The notes under the pieces: generated by a model
What the model was told of the DNA's origin: nothing
Database searches by the model: none
Seen by the model: the letters and a program-made list of their open reading frames with translations, nothing else
Program-made: the position numbers and the translations under genes
Part shown: piece after piece, positions 21,067-30,702 of the stretch
Layout of the letters: every line of letters begins with the position of its first letter
Numbering within the stretch: the first letter of the stretch is position 1
NCBI GenBank assembly: GCA_019635315.1
Contig: JAHBZT010000002.1
Span: 62,001-126,000, forward strand
DNA length: 64,000 nucleotides
Source of the DNA: Rubrivivax sp.
GTDB taxonomy: Bacteria; Pseudomonadota; Gammaproteobacteria; Burkholderiales; Burkholderiaceae_C
Direction: 5' to 3'

Positions 21067-22086
21067 ATGTCGATCAGCTTTCCCTTCAGCGCCATCGTCG
21101 GCCAGGACGAGATGAAGCTCGCGATCCTGGTCGCCGCGGTCGACCCCGGCGTCGGCGGCGTGCTGATCTTCGGCGACCGCGGCACGGGCAAGTCCACCGC
21201 GGTGCGTGCGCTGGCCGCGCTGCTGCCGAAGATGCGCGTGGTCGTCGGCTGCCGCTACGGCTGCGACCCGTCGGCGCCGGCCTGCGCCGGCGCCGAGCCC
21301 TGCGCCGCGCTGCAGGCGAAGAAGACTTCACAGGTGCCGGTGCCGGTGGTCGACCTGCCGCTCGGCGCCACCGAGGACCGCGTCGTCGGCGCGCTCGACA
21401 TCGAGCGTGCGCTGACGCAGGGCGTGAAGTCCTTCGAGCCCGGGCTGCTGGCGCGCGCCAACCGCGGCTTCCTGTACATCGACGAGGTCAACCTGCTCGA
21501 GGACCACCTGGTGGACCTGCTGATCGACGTCGCCGCCTCGGGCGAGAACGTCGTCGAGCGCGAGGGCCTGTCGGTGCGCCACCCGGCGCGCTTCGTGCTG
21601 GTCGGCAGCGGCAACCCGGAGGAAGGCGAACTGCGCCCTCAGCTGCTGGACCGCTTCGGCCTCGCGGTGGACGTGAGGACGCCGACCGACCTGGCGACGC
21701 GCGTGGAAGTCATCCGCCGCCGCGACGCCTTCGAGCGCGACCGCGCGGCCTTCGCCGCGGCCTGGAAGAAGGAGGAGGACCGGCTGCGCCGGCGCATCGT
21801 CGCGGCGCGTGCGAAGCTGCCGCAGGTGGTGGTGCCCGATGCGATGCTCGAGCGCGTCGCGAAGCTGTGCATGGCGCTGGGCACCGACGGCCTGCGCGGC
21901 GAGCTGACGCTGATGCGCGCGGCGCGTGCGCTGGCCGCGCTGGACGGCGTGGCCGAGGTCGGCGACGCGCAGGTCCGGCGCATCGCGCGCCCGGCGCTGC
22001 GCCACCGCCTGCGCCGCGATCCGCTGGACGACGCCGACGCCGGCGTGCGCGTGGACCGCGTGCTGGCCGAGGCCTTCGCGGGCTAG
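21067..22086 (+). CDS. bchI: Magnesium chelatase ATPase subunit I
   Basis: BchI is the AAA+ motor that, with BchD and BchH, inserts Mg2+ into protoporphyrin IX, the first committed step of bacteriochlorophyll synthesis. Walker A GDRGTGKS is at residues 36-43. Walker B (FLYIDEVNLLEDHLVDLLI) and the sensor-1 region (GSGNPEEGELRPQLLDRFG) follow in order. The chelatase-specific VGCRYGCDP/CAGAEPC insertion is present. The length, 339 residues, is standard. I chose ATG 21067, where GGAG lies nearby, rather than 21016. It begins the bchI-D-O gene run. Confidence 0.97.
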   Translation: MSISFPFSAIVGQDEMKLAILVAAVDPGVGGVLIFGDRGTGKSTAVRALAALLPKMRVVVGCRYGCDPSAPACAGAEPCAALQAKKTSQVPVPVVDLPLGATEDRVVGALDIERALTQGVKSFEPGLLARANRGFLYIDEVNLLEDHLVDLLIDVAASGENVVEREGLSVRHPARFVLVGSGNPEEGELRPQLLDRFGLAVDVRTPTDLATRVEVIRRRDAFERDRAAFAAAWKKEEDRLRRRIVAARAKLPQVVVPDAMLERVAKLCMALGTDGLRGELTLMRAARALAALDGVAEVGDAQVRRIARPALRHRLRRDPLDDADAGVRVDRVLAEAFAG

Positions 22087-22098
22087 GCGGGGCAGGGC

Positions 22099-23925
22099 GT
22101 GCCCGAGGCGCCGAACGCGGGCAACGCCGAGGACGCGCTCGCCGCCGTCGCGCTGCTGGCGGTCGACCCGCAGGGCCTGGGCGGCGTGCGCGTGATGGCG
22201 CAGGCCGGGCCCGTGCGCGACGCCTGGCTCGCGAGCCTGCGCACGCTGTTGCCGGCCGGCACGCCGGTGCTGCGGCTGCCGGCCGGTGCCGGCGAGGACC
22301 GGCTGCTCGGCGGCATCGACCTCAGCGCGACGCTGGCCGCCGGACGGCCGGTGCTGCAGCCGGGCCTGCTGGCCGCCGCGCATGGCGGCGTGCTGCTGGC
22401 CGCGATGGCCGAGCGGTTGCCCGCGGCCACCGCGGCGCACCTGGCCGCCGCGCTGGACAGCGCGCAGGTGCGCATCGAGCGCGACGGGCTCAGCGCGCTG
22501 CACGACGCCGGCTTCGCGCTCGTCGCCTTCGACGAGGCGCTGCCCGACGACGCGCCGCTGTCCCTGGCGCTGGCCGACCGCATGGGGCCGTGGCTGGACC
22601 TGTCGGCGATCGCCCTGGCCGACGCTCCGCGGGCCGATGCCGCGCTGGCGCTGGACGTGCGCCGGGCGCGCGCGCTGCTGCCGCAGGTGGCGGTCGGCGA
22701 GGACCTGCTGCAGGCGCTGGTCGCGGCCACGCTGGCGCTGGGCGTCGACTCGGCGCGGGCGGCCTGGCTTGCGCTGCGCACGACGCGGGCCTCGGCGGCA
22801 CTGCGCGGCGCGGTGCAGGCCGACGCCGACGATGCCGCGCTGGCCGCGCGCCTGGTGCTGGCGCCGCGCGCGACGCGGCAGCCGATGCCGGCCGAGCCCG
22901 AACGGCCCGACGAGCCGGAGGACGACGCGGCAGACGCCCAGGCGCAGGAGCCGCCGGAGCCGCCGCGGGACGACGCGGCCGACGAGACGCGGACCGGAGG
23001 CGAGCTGTCCGAGCGCCTCGTCGAGGCCGCGCTCGCCAGCCTGCCGGCCGGCCTGCTGGCGCGCCTGGCCAGCGGCGAACGGGTGCGCACGAGCGCACGC
23101 GCCGCCGGGTCGGCCGGCGCGCTGTCGTCGTCGCGCCTGCGCGGCCGGCCGCTGGGCGCGCGGCGCTCGGCGCCGCATGCCGGCGCGCGGCTGCACCTGG
23201 TCGAGACGCTGCGCGCGGCGGCGCCCTGGCAGCGCCTGCGCCGCCTGCAGCTCGAAGCCGCCGGCGCCGGCGGCGATGCCGCCACGTTGCCGCGCGTGCT
23301 GGTGCGCGCCGACGACTTCCACGTGCGCCGCTTCGTGCAGCGGCGTGCCACGACGACGGTGTTCGCGATCGATGCCTCGGGTTCGTCGGCGCTGCACCGG
23401 CTGGCCGAGGCCAAGGGCGCGGTCGAGTTGCTGCTGGCCCAGTGCTACGTGCGGCGCGACCAGGTCGCGGTGCTCGCCTTCCGCGGCCGCGGCGCCGAAC
23501 TGCTGCTGCCGCCGACGCGTTCGCTGGTGCGCGCCAAGCGGGCGCTGGCCGGGCTGCCGGGCGGCGGCGGCACGCCGCTGGCCGCCGGCATCGCGGCCGC
23601 GGGCACGCTGGCCGCGCAGGTGCAGCGCGCCGGGCAGACCGCGGTGGTCGTGCTGCTGACCGACGGCCGCGCCAACGTCACGCTGGCCGGTGAGGGCGGG
23701 CGCCCGCAGGCGCAGGCCGAGGCGCTGGCCGCCGCACGCGCGCTGCGCGCGGCCGCCGCCCAGGTGCTGCTGATCGACACCTCGCCGCGCCCGGAGCCGG
23801 CGGCGCAGGCACTGGCGCTGGCCGCCGGCGCGCGCTACCTGGCGCTGCCGCAGGCCGACGCGCGCGCGCTGTCGGGTGCGGTCTCGCGTTCGCTCGCCGC
23901 CGCGCCACCCTTGCGCCGTGGCTGA
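22099..23925 (+). CDS. bchD: Magnesium chelatase subunit D
   Basis: The 608-residue BchD pairs a degenerate AAA+ domain (no intact Walker A) with an acidic/Pro-rich linker at about residues 265-300 (AEPERPDEPEDDAADAQAQE). A C-terminal VWA domain has its metal-ion adhesion motif DASGSS at about residues 425-430 and the later TPLAAGI and LTDGR elements. It forms a double hexameric ring with BchI on the BchH-porphyrin complex. The start is GTG, 12 bp after bchI and preceded by a G-rich ribosome site. The last codons overlap bchO. Confidence 0.96.
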   Translation: MPEAPNAGNAEDALAAVALLAVDPQGLGGVRVMAQAGPVRDAWLASLRTLLPAGTPVLRLPAGAGEDRLLGGIDLSATLAAGRPVLQPGLLAAAHGGVLLAAMAERLPAATAAHLAAALDSAQVRIERDGLSALHDAGFALVAFDEALPDDAPLSLALADRMGPWLDLSAIALADAPRADAALALDVRRARALLPQVAVGEDLLQALVAATLALGVDSARAAWLALRTTRASAALRGAVQADADDAALAARLVLAPRATRQPMPAEPERPDEPEDDAADAQAQEPPEPPRDDAADETRTGGELSERLVEAALASLPAGLLARLASGERVRTSARAAGSAGALSSSRLRGRPLGARRSAPHAGARLHLVETLRAAAPWQRLRRLQLEAAGAGGDAATLPRVLVRADDFHVRRFVQRRATTTVFAIDASGSSALHRLAEAKGAVELLLAQCYVRRDQVAVLAFRGRGAELLLPPTRSLVRAKRALAGLPGGGGTPLAAGIAAAGTLAAQVQRAGQTAVVVLLTDGRANVTLAGEGGRPQAQAEALAAARALRAAAAQVLLIDTSPRPEPAAQALALAAGARYLALPQADARALSGAVSRSLAAAPPLRRG

Positions 23926-24790
23926 GGCCGACGCCGCGGACCGGGCCGCGCTGCCGGACTTCTGGCCGCACCGCGAGGCCAGCCGTTTCGTCGATGCCGG
24001 CGGGCTGCGCTGGCACCTGCAGCAGTTCGGCGCAGCCGATGCGCCGCTGGCGCTGCTGCTGCACGGCACCGGCGCATCGGCGCACTCGTGGCGCGGGCTG
24101 GCGCCGCTGCTCGCCGCGCGCTGGCGCGTGGTCGCGCCGGACCTGCCGGGGCATGGCTTCACGTCGCGCCCGCCGCCGGGCGGTCTGTCGCTGAACGGCA
24201 TGGCGCAGGCGCTGGCGGCGCTGCTCTCGGCGCTGGACCTGCGGCCGCAGTGGCTGGTCGGGCACTCGGCGGGCGCTGCCATCGCGGCGCGGCTGTGCCT
24301 GGACGGCGGCGCCGCGCCGCAGGCGCTGGTCAGCCTCAATGGCGCCTGGTTTCCGCCCGGCGGGGCCGCCGGCTGGTGGTATGCGCCGATGGCGCGGCTG
24401 CTGGCGCTCAATCCGCTGGTGCCGCACCTGGCGGCCTGGCATGCCGGCAACGAGCGTGTGCTGCGCCGGCTGATCGCCGGCACCGGGTCGCGGCTGGACG
24501 ACGCGGGCGTGCGCCAGTACCGGCACCTGCTGCGCGACCCGCGGCATGTCGGCGCCGTGCTCGCGATGATGGCGGCCTGGGACCTGCCGCCGCTGCTGCG
24601 CGAGCTGCCGCGCCTGGCCGTGCCGCTGCACCTGGTGGCCTGCGCGCACGACCGCGCGGTGCCGCCGGCGCTGGCCGAGCGTGTGCGTGCGCTCGTGCCG
24701 ACGGCCCGGGTGCACCGGCTGCCCGCGCTCGGGCACCTGGCGCACGAGGAAGACCCCGCCGCGGTGGCGCGGCTGCTCGCCACGCTGTAG
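23918..24790 (+). CDS. bchO: Alpha/beta hydrolase BchO, Mg-chelatase accessory protein
   Basis: The product is a 290-residue alpha/beta hydrolase. It has the oxyanion region LLLHGTGASAHSW, a nucleophile elbow GHSAGA with Ser117, and a C-terminal catalytic His region (LPALGHLAHEEDP). In purple bacteria bchO accompanies bchI and bchD and is thought to assist Mg chelation, but its substrate is not established. The GTG start at 23918 lies inside the end of bchD (8-bp overlap), implying translational coupling. Confidence 0.92.
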   Translation: MAEADAADRAALPDFWPHREASRFVDAGGLRWHLQQFGAADAPLALLLHGTGASAHSWRGLAPLLAARWRVVAPDLPGHGFTSRPPPGGLSLNGMAQALAALLSALDLRPQWLVGHSAGAAIAARLCLDGGAAPQALVSLNGAWFPPGGAAGWWYAPMARLLALNPLVPHLAAWHAGNERVLRRLIAGTGSRLDDAGVRQYRHLLRDPRHVGAVLAMMAAWDLPPLLRELPRLAVPLHLVACAHDRAVPPALAERVRALVPTARVHRLPALGHLAHEEDPAAVARLLATL

Positions 24791-24855
24791 CGCAGGCGCG
24801 CGGGTCGCGGGCGCCCGGTACCGCCGCGGCGGGCCGCCGCAGCGGGTTGCCGCGG

Positions 24856-24892
24856 TTGACGACGCCTGGTCCAGTGTCTATGCTGCCTGACA
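24856..24892 (+). promoter_or_regulatory. crtE promoter with CrtJ/PpsR palindrome
   Basis: TTGACG (24856-24861) and TATGCT (24879-24884), separated by 17 bp, form a sigma-70-type promoter. A perfect TGT-N12-ACA palindrome at 24875-24892 covers the -10 element. That is the binding motif of the CrtJ/PpsR repressor, whose gene lies at 58934. Binding here would block RNA polymerase under aerobic conditions. Confidence 0.75.
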
Positions 24893-24939
24893 CATAACGG
24901 TGACAGGCGTGCATGACGTGCGCCGCCGCAGGAGGCGCC

Positions 24940-25815
24940 ATGGCCCATGCTCGCATCGAGAACGCGCTGCTCGACACCCTGGGCCACTGCGCCGCCGGCA
25001 GCCCGCCGAAGCTCGCGGCGGCGGTACGGCACGCGGTCTTCCCGGGTGGCGCGCGCATCCGGCCGCAGCTCACGCTGGCCGTCGCGCGCGCCTGCGGTGA
25101 CGACCAGCCAGCCCTGGCCGACGCCGCCGCGGTGGCGGTGGAACTGCTGCACTGCGCCTCGCTGGTGCACGACGACTTGCCCTGCTTCGACGACGCCACG
25201 CTGCGCCGCGGCCAGGCTTCGGTGCACAGCGCCTACGGCGAGCGGCTGGCGGTGCTGGCCGGCGACGCGCTGATCGTGATCGCCTTCCAGGCGCTGGCGC
25301 GTGCCGCCGCCGCGGCGCCCGAGCGTCTGCCGGCGCTGCTGGACACCGTGGCGCTGGGTGTCGGCATGCCCTGCGGCATCGTCGCCGGCCAAGCCTGGGA
25401 GTGCGAGCCGCGCGTGTCGCTGCACGAGTACCAGCGACAGAAGACCGGCGCGCTGTTCGCCGCCGCGACGATGGCCGGCGCGCAGGCCGCCGGCGGCGAC
25501 GCCGAGCCCTGGCGCGCGCTGGGCGAGCGCCTGGGCGAGGCCTACCAGGTTGCCGACGACATCCGCGACGTGCTCGCCAACCCCGAGTGGCTGGGCAAGC
25601 CGATCGGCCGCGACGTCGCGCTGGGTCGCCCCAGCATCGCCAGCGAACAGGGGCTGCCGTCGGCGCTGCGCCAGTTCCAGCGCCTGGTCACCGGCGCCGC
25701 CGACGCGGTGCCGACCTGCCGCGGTGCGCCGCTGCTGCGCGCGCTGGTGCGCAGCGAGGCCGAGCGCCTGGTGCCGCGCGCGATGCGCCAGGCCTCGCTG
25801 CAGGCGGTGGCCTGA
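24940..25815 (+). CDS. crtE: Geranylgeranyl diphosphate synthase
   Basis: The 291-residue trans-isoprenyl diphosphate synthase has a first Asp-rich motif DDLPCFDD starting at D78, a second DDIRD starting at D206, and GGARIRPQL near the N-terminus. It makes C20 diphosphate for phytoene and for the bacteriochlorophyll tail. Genomic position next to crtF supports CrtE rather than a housekeeping farnesyl synthase, although the motifs alone would allow either. ATG 24940 has CAGGAGG just upstream; ATG 24913 is a weaker alternative. The PpsR-controlled promoter lies about 50 bp before the start. Confidence 0.92.
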   Translation: MAHARIENALLDTLGHCAAGSPPKLAAAVRHAVFPGGARIRPQLTLAVARACGDDQPALADAAAVAVELLHCASLVHDDLPCFDDATLRRGQASVHSAYGERLAVLAGDALIVIAFQALARAAAAAPERLPALLDTVALGVGMPCGIVAGQAWECEPRVSLHEYQRQKTGALFAAATMAGAQAAGGDAEPWRALGERLGEAYQVADDIRDVLANPEWLGKPIGRDVALGRPSIASEQGLPSALRQFQRLVTGAADAVPTCRGAPLLRALVRSEAERLVPRAMRQASLQAVA

Positions 25816-25820
25816 GGGCG

Positions 25821-27050
25821 ATGGGCCGCTCGGCGAGCGGCACCCCGGACCCGGCGGCCGACGGCAGGCCGCGTTCGCGCGGGGGCCCGTTGCCGGCTGC
25901 GCCCTGGTGGGCGGCCTGGCAGGAAGCCTGGCAGGACTGGCGCAACCGCCGCATCGCCGATCACGGATTCCGGCGCTGGGCCGCCGGTTTCTGGCCGACG
26001 CGCCCGCTGGCGCGCCGACAGGCGGCGCGGCTGTTCGACATCGTCGCCGGCTTCGTCTATTCGCAGGTGCTGCTGGCCTGTGTGCGGCTGCGCCTGTTCG
26101 ACCGGCTGGCGGCCAGTGGTCCGCAGCCGCTGGACGAGCTCGCGGCCACGCTCGCGCTGCCGGCGCGCGCCGCCGAACGGCTGCTCGACGCCGCGGCAGC
26201 GCTCGGCCTGCTCGAGCGCCGCCGCGGTGGCCGCTATGCGCTGGGGCCGCTGGGCGCCGCGATGGTCGGCAACGAGGCGGTGGCGGCGATGGTCGAGCAC
26301 CACGCCGCGCTGTATGCCGACCTGCAGGACCCGGTGGCGCTGCTGCGCGCCGGCGGCCCGGGCCGCGCGATGGCGGCCTGCTGGCCCTATGCCGCCTATG
26401 CCGACGATGGACCCGACGCGCTGCAGGCACTGGACCCCGGCGTGGTCGCCGCCTACTCGGCACTGATGACTGCCTCGCAGAGCCTGGTCATCGACGAGGT
26501 ACTGGATGCCTGGCCGCTGCACCGTCACCGGGTGCTGCTGGACGTCGGCGGCGGGGAAGGGCGCTTCGTCGCCGCGGCGGCGGCGCGCGCGCCGGCACTG
26601 CAGCTGATGCTCTTCGACCTGCCGCCGGTGGCCGACCTGGCACGCTGCCGCCTGCAGGGGCTGGGGCTGGGCACGCGCGTGCAGGTGCACGGCGGCAGCT
26701 TCTTCGACGACCCGCTGCCGCAGGGCGCGGACCTCGTGACGCTGCTGCGCGTGCTGTTCGACCACGACGACGAGCACGCACTGGCCATCCTGCGCGCCGT
26801 GCACGCGGCGCTGCCGCCCGGCGGCCGCGTGCTGGTCGCCGAACCGATGGCCGACGCGCCCGGCGCGCGCGCGATGGGCGATGCCTATTTCGGCCTCTAC
26901 CTGCTGGCGATGGGCCGCGGGCGGCCGCGCAGCGCGCAGGCGCTGGGCGCGCTGCTGCGCCAGGCCGGCTTCGGCGGCGTGCGCGCGCTGCGCACGCGGC
27001 TGCCGCTGCAGACCGGCGTGCTGGTGGCCGAGGCCGCAGCCACGGCATGA
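25821..27050 (+). CDS. crtF: Hydroxyneurosporene O-methyltransferase CrtF
   Basis: CrtF methylates the 1-hydroxy group of carotenoids on the way to spheroidene, using S-adenosylmethionine. The 409-residue product has an N-terminal dimerisation/winged-helix region (FDIVAGFVYSQVLLACVRLRL). The SAM-binding motif LLDVGGGEGRF is near residue 239, with the class-typical LLRVLFDHDDE and GRVLVAEPM segments after it. The start lies 5 bp after the crtE stop, so the two are co-transcribed. Confidence 0.95.
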   Translation: MGRSASGTPDPAADGRPRSRGGPLPAAPWWAAWQEAWQDWRNRRIADHGFRRWAAGFWPTRPLARRQAARLFDIVAGFVYSQVLLACVRLRLFDRLAASGPQPLDELAATLALPARAAERLLDAAAALGLLERRRGGRYALGPLGAAMVGNEAVAAMVEHHAALYADLQDPVALLRAGGPGRAMAACWPYAAYADDGPDALQALDPGVVAAYSALMTASQSLVIDEVLDAWPLHRHRVLLDVGGGEGRFVAAAAARAPALQLMLFDLPPVADLARCRLQGLGLGTRVQVHGGSFFDDPLPQGADLVTLLRVLFDHDDEHALAILRAVHAALPPGGRVLVAEPMADAPGARAMGDAYFGLYLLAMGRGRPRSAQALGALLRQAGFGGVRALRTRLPLQTGVLVAEAAATA

Positions 27051-27082
27051 GGGCAAACACCGACGCCTAAGCGCACCAAAAC

Positions 27083-27126
27083 AGTAAACAAGACTTGACA
27101 CGTATCAACGTAAGCATAGGATGACA
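27083..27126 (+). promoter_or_regulatory. bchC promoter with two CrtJ/PpsR-like sites 8 bp apart
   Basis: Two 18-bp motifs, AGT-N12-ACA at 27083-27100 and CGT-N12-ACA at 27109-27126, each match TGT-N12-ACA except for the first base and are exactly 8 bp apart. A consensus -35 TTGACA (27095-27100) overlaps the first and a possible -10 TAGGAT (27117-27122, 16-bp spacer) overlaps the second. A paired arrangement with this spacing is known for the R. capsulatus bchC promoter. The leader to bchC is about 70 nt. Confidence 0.7.
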
Positions 27127-27197
27127 TCAACCGACGACACCACCCCGCCGATGAACCTGCTCTCACCGACGACCACCGCCCCGCCGAGGTGCACGAG

Positions 27198-28151
27198 ATG
27201 AACACCACCGCCGTGGTGCTCGAGGCCCCGGAGCGCCTGGTGCTCAGCCGGCTGGAACTCGAGCCCCCCGGCGACGCCGACCTGGTGGTCGATGTCGAAT
27301 TCAGCGGCATCAGCACCGGCACCGAGAAACTGCTGTGGAACGGCCGCATGCCGACCTTCCCGGGCATGGGCTATCCGCTGGTGCCGGGCTACGAGTCGGT
27401 CGGTCGCGTCGTCGCCGCCGGCCCGCAGGCGCGGCACCGCGTCGGCGAGCAGGTCTTCGTGCCTGGCGCGCGCTGCTTCGGGCCCGTGCGCGGCTTGTTC
27501 GGCGGCGCCGCGGCGCGCCTGGTGGTGCAGGACGAACGGGTCTACGACGTCGACGCGGCACTGGGCGAGAAGGCCGTGCTGCTGGCGCTGGCCGCCACCG
27601 CCTATCACGCGGTGGCCTGCGGCGGCCGCCGCGACAAGGTCGCGCCGCCGGACCTGATCGTCGGCCATGGCGTGCTCGGCCGCCTGCTGGCGCGCATGAC
27701 GGTGGCCGCCGGGCTGCCGCCGCCGGTGGTGTGGGAGCGCGACGAGCGGCGCGCCAGCGGGGCCCGCGGCTATGCGGTGCACCACCCGGACGCCGACCCG
27801 CGCCGCGACTACCGCGCGATCTACGACGTCAGCGGCGATCCGCGCATCCTCGACACCGTGATCCCGCGCCTGGCCAAGGGCGGCGAGATCGTGCTGGCCG
27901 GTTTCTACGCCGAGCCGCTGTCCTTCGGCTTCGCGCCGGCCTTCATGCGCGAGGCGCAGATCCGCGCCGCCGCCGAGTGGCAGCGCGCCGACATGCTGGC
28001 CGTTCGCCAGCTGGCCGAGGAAGGCCGGCTGGACCTGGACGGCCTGATCACGCATCACGAACCGGCGGACCACGCCGCCGACGCCTACCGCACGGCCTTC
28101 GGCGACAGCGACTGCCTGAAGATGGTCCTGGACTGGAGGGTCCTGCAATGA
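27198..28151 (+). CDS. bchC: Bacteriochlorophyllide a dehydrogenase BchC
   Basis: BchC oxidises the C3 hydroxyethyl group of bacteriochlorophyllide to acetyl. The 317-residue product is a short medium-chain dehydrogenase with the BchC-typical start ([30 protein letters not shown]). The central nucleotide-binding segment is [19 protein letters not shown] 27198 follows GAGG (27185-27188); a GTG three codons upstream is in frame. The stop codon overlaps the bchX start (ATGA). It heads the bchC-X-Y-Z-puf run. Confidence 0.95.
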   Translation: MNTTAVVLEAPERLVLSRLELEPPGDADLVVDVEFSGISTGTEKLLWNGRMPTFPGMGYPLVPGYESVGRVVAAGPQARHRVGEQVFVPGARCFGPVRGLFGGAAARLVVQDERVYDVDAALGEKAVLLALAATAYHAVACGGRRDKVAPPDLIVGHGVLGRLLARMTVAAGLPPPVVWERDERRASGARGYAVHHPDADPRRDYRAIYDVSGDPRILDTVIPRLAKGGEIVLAGFYAEPLSFGFAPAFMREAQIRAAAEWQRADMLAVRQLAEEGRLDLDGLITHHEPADHAADAYRTAFGDSDCLKMVLDWRVLQ

Positions 28152-29152
28152 ATGCCCAGAGCTCCCCGGTCATATTCCTGCAGGACCAGCGGCTGAAGGC
28201 CGAGGCCGCGATCGAGCCCGATCCGCCGTCCACCAGCCCGGCCGCCAAGACGACGCAGATCATCGCGATCTACGGCAAGGGCGGCATCGGCAAGAGCTTC
28301 ACGCTGGCCAACCTGAGCTACATGATGGCCCAGCAGGGCAAGAAGGTGCTGCTGATCGGCTGCGACCCGAAGAGCGACACCACCAGCCTGCTGTTCGGCG
28401 GCAAGGCCTGCCCGACCATCATCGAGACGAGTTCTAAGAAGAAGCTGGCCGGCGAGGCGGTGGCCATCGGCGACGTGTGCTTCAAGCGCGACGGCGTCTA
28501 CGCGATGGAGCTCGGCGGGCCCGAGGTCGGCCGCGGCTGCGGCGGGCGCGGGATCATCCACGGCTTCGAGACGCTGGAGAAGCTGGGCTTCCACGACTGG
28601 GGCTTCGACTACGTGCTGCTCGACTTCCTGGGCGACGTGGTCTGCGGCGGCTTCGGGCTGCCGATCGCGCGCGACATGTGCCAGAAGGTCATCGTCGTCG
28701 CCAGCAACGACCTGCAGTCGCTCTACGTGGCCAACAACGTCTGCAGCGCGGTCGAATATTTCCGCAAGCTCGGCGGCAACGTCGGCGTGGCCGGCATGGT
28801 CGTCAACAAGGACGACGGCACCGGCGAGGCGCAGGCCTTCGCGGCGGCGGCCGGCATCCCCATCCTGGCCGCGATCCCGGCGCACGAGGACATCCGGCGA
28901 AAGAGCGCCAGCTACGAGATCATCGGCCGCCCCGGCACGGCCTGGGCACCGCTGTTCGAGACGCTGGCGACCAACGTCGCCGAGGCGCCGCCGGTGCGGC
29001 CGAAGCCGCAGACGCAGGACCAGCTGCTGGGCCTGTTCAGCGCCGACGTCACCGGCCGCGACTTCCAGATGGAGCCGGCGACGCTGTTCGACATGGTCGG
29101 CAAGAGCGAGGTGATCAAGCCCACGCTCGAAGTCATCTACGACGCGGCCTGA
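28148..29152 (+). CDS. bchX: Chlorophyllide a reductase iron protein BchX
   Basis: The 334-residue product is a nitrogenase-reductase-like ATPase. Its P-loop GKGGIGKS is at residues 43-50. The two [4Fe-4S]-ligating Cys regions (GRGCGGRGI and [12 protein letters not shown]) are present. As a dimer it feeds electrons to the BchY-BchZ core, which reduces the C7-C8 bond of chlorophyllide. The ATG overlaps the bchC stop by 4 bp. The last codon is 17 bp before the bchY start. Confidence 0.97.
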   Translation: MNAQSSPVIFLQDQRLKAEAAIEPDPPSTSPAAKTTQIIAIYGKGGIGKSFTLANLSYMMAQQGKKVLLIGCDPKSDTTSLLFGGKACPTIIETSSKKKLAGEAVAIGDVCFKRDGVYAMELGGPEVGRGCGGRGIIHGFETLEKLGFHDWGFDYVLLDFLGDVVCGGFGLPIARDMCQKVIVVASNDLQSLYVANNVCSAVEYFRKLGGNVGVAGMVVNKDDGTGEAQAFAAAAGIPILAAIPAHEDIRRKSASYEIIGRPGTAWAPLFETLATNVAEAPPVRPKPQTQDQLLGLFSADVTGRDFQMEPATLFDMVGKSEVIKPTLEVIYDAA

Positions 29153-29169
29153 GCACGGACGCCCGGCGC

Positions 29170-30702
29170 ATGGCCCACGACGTGATCCCGATCCAGAAGG
29201 CCGCCGAACCGGCCGACGGCCTGGGCTGCCACGCCGGCCGCGACACGCTGCGCGCCGCCGCGCAGGCGGCCGGCAAGAGCGAGACGCTGGAGCGCTACGC
29301 CGCCGACTATCCGCTGGTGCCCGAGGCCGGCCCGCACGACCAGCCGCAGAGCATGTGCCCGGCCTTCGGCTCGCTGCACGTGGGTCTGCGCATGCGGCGC
29401 ACGATGACCATCCTGTCGGGCAGCGCCTGCTGCGTCTACGGGCTCACCTTCACCAGCCACTTCTACGGTGCGCGCCGCAGCGTCGGCTACGTGCCGTTCA
29501 ACAGCGAGACGCTGGTCACCGGCAAGCTGTTCGAGGACATCCGCGACGCGGTGCATGCGCAGGCCGACCCGCAGCACCTGGACGCCATCGTCGTCATCAA
29601 CCTGTGCGTGCCGACCGCCAGCGGCGTGCCGCTGCAGCTGCTGCCCAAGGCGATCAACGGCGTGCGCATCGTCGGCATCGACGTGCCCGGCTTCGGCGTG
29701 CCCACCCATGCCGAGGCCAAGGACGTGCTGGCAGGCGCCATGCTGCGCTACGCCCGCGCCGAGGCCGAGGCCGGCCCGGTGGCGGCGCCGCGCCAGGGTG
29801 TGGCCGAGCGGCCGACCGTCGCGCTGCTCGGCGAGCTGTTCCCGGCCGACCCGATGGTCATCGGCGCGCTGCTCGAGCCGCTGGGCCTGGCCGCCGGCCC
29901 GGTGGTGCCGACACGCGAATGGCGCGAGCTGTATGCCGCGCTGGCGAGCCCGGTGGTCGCCGCGCTGCACCCGTTCTATACCGCGAGCCTGCGCGAATTC
30001 GAGACCGCCGGCCGCACCGTCGTCGGCTCGGCGCCGGTCGGCCACGACGGCACCGAGGCCTGGCTGCAGGCCGTCGGCAGCGCGGCGAATGTCGCGCAGG
30101 CGCAGATCGACGCGGCGAAGAACCGCTTCCTGCCGGCGATCCGCGGCGCACTGGCGAAGGCGCCGATCAAGGGCCGCCTCACGCTGTCGGGCTACGAAGG
30201 CTCGGAGCTGATCGTCGCGCGCCTGCTGGTGGAGAGCGGCGCCGACCTGCGCTACGTGGGCACGGCCTGCCCGCGCACGCCGGCCAGCGAGGCCGACCGC
30301 GCATGGCTGGCCGCGCGCGGCGTGCTGGTGCAGTACCGCGCGTCGCTGGAGCAGGACCTGGCGGCGGTGCGCGAGTTCAGGCCCGACCTCGCGATCGGCA
30401 CCACGCCGGTCGTGCAGGCGGCCAAGCAGCAGCGCATCCCGGCGCTGTATTTCACGAACCTGATCTCGGCGCGGCCGCTGATGGGGCCCGCCGGCGCCGG
30501 CTCGCTGGCCGCGGTGATCAATGCCGCGATCGCCAACAAGGCGCGCTTCGATGCGATGAGCGACTTCTTCGGCGACGTCGGCCAGGGCGACGCCGCCGGC
30601 GTCTGGCAGCAGCCGCCCGTGCCGCACCCGGCCTTCCGCGCCGAGACGCGGCGCCAGGTCGCGAAGCTGGCGAAGAAGCGCAAGGCCGAGGAGATGGTGT
30701 GA
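29170..30702 (+). CDS. bchY: Chlorophyllide a reductase subunit Y
   Basis: The 510-residue NifD-like subunit of chlorophyllide reductase retains the Cys segments expected to hold the inter-subunit iron-sulfur cluster ([19 protein letters not shown]). The ATG at 29170 gives the usual length. Its stop TGA is part of the pentamer TGATG, in which an ATG opens a 25-codon ORF inside an inserted repeat. Without that insertion the same pentamer would have coupled bchY directly to bchZ. Confidence 0.95.
   Translation: MAHDVIPIQKAAEPADGLGCHAGRDTLRAAAQAAGKSETLERYAADYPLVPEAGPHDQPQSMCPAFGSLHVGLRMRRTMTILSGSACCVYGLTFTSHFYGARRSVGYVPFNSETLVTGKLFEDIRDAVHAQADPQHLDAIVVINLCVPTASGVPLQLLPKAINGVRIVGIDVPGFGVPTHAEAKDVLAGAMLRYARAEAEAGPVAAPRQGVAERPTVALLGELFPADPMVIGALLEPLGLAAGPVVPTREWRELYAALASPVVAALHPFYTASLREFETAGRTVVGSAPVGHDGTEAWLQAVGSAANVAQAQIDAAKNRFLPAIRGALAKAPIKGRLTLSGYEGSELIVARLLVESGADLRYVGTACPRTPASEADRAWLAARGVLVQYRASLEQDLAAVREFRPDLAIGTTPVVQAAKQQRIPALYFTNLISARPLMGPAGAGSLAAVINAAIANKARFDAMSDFFGDVGQGDAAGVWQQPPVPHPAFRAETRRQVAKLAKKRKAEEMV

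Noticed and set aside
21328-26463. Very long open frame on the minus strand (over 1700 codons) opposite bchI, bchD, bchO, crtE and crtF
   Set aside because: It is antisense to five well-identified genes, is Arg/Ala/Gln-rich without domains, and is explained by the lack of AT-rich stop codons in high-GC DNA.
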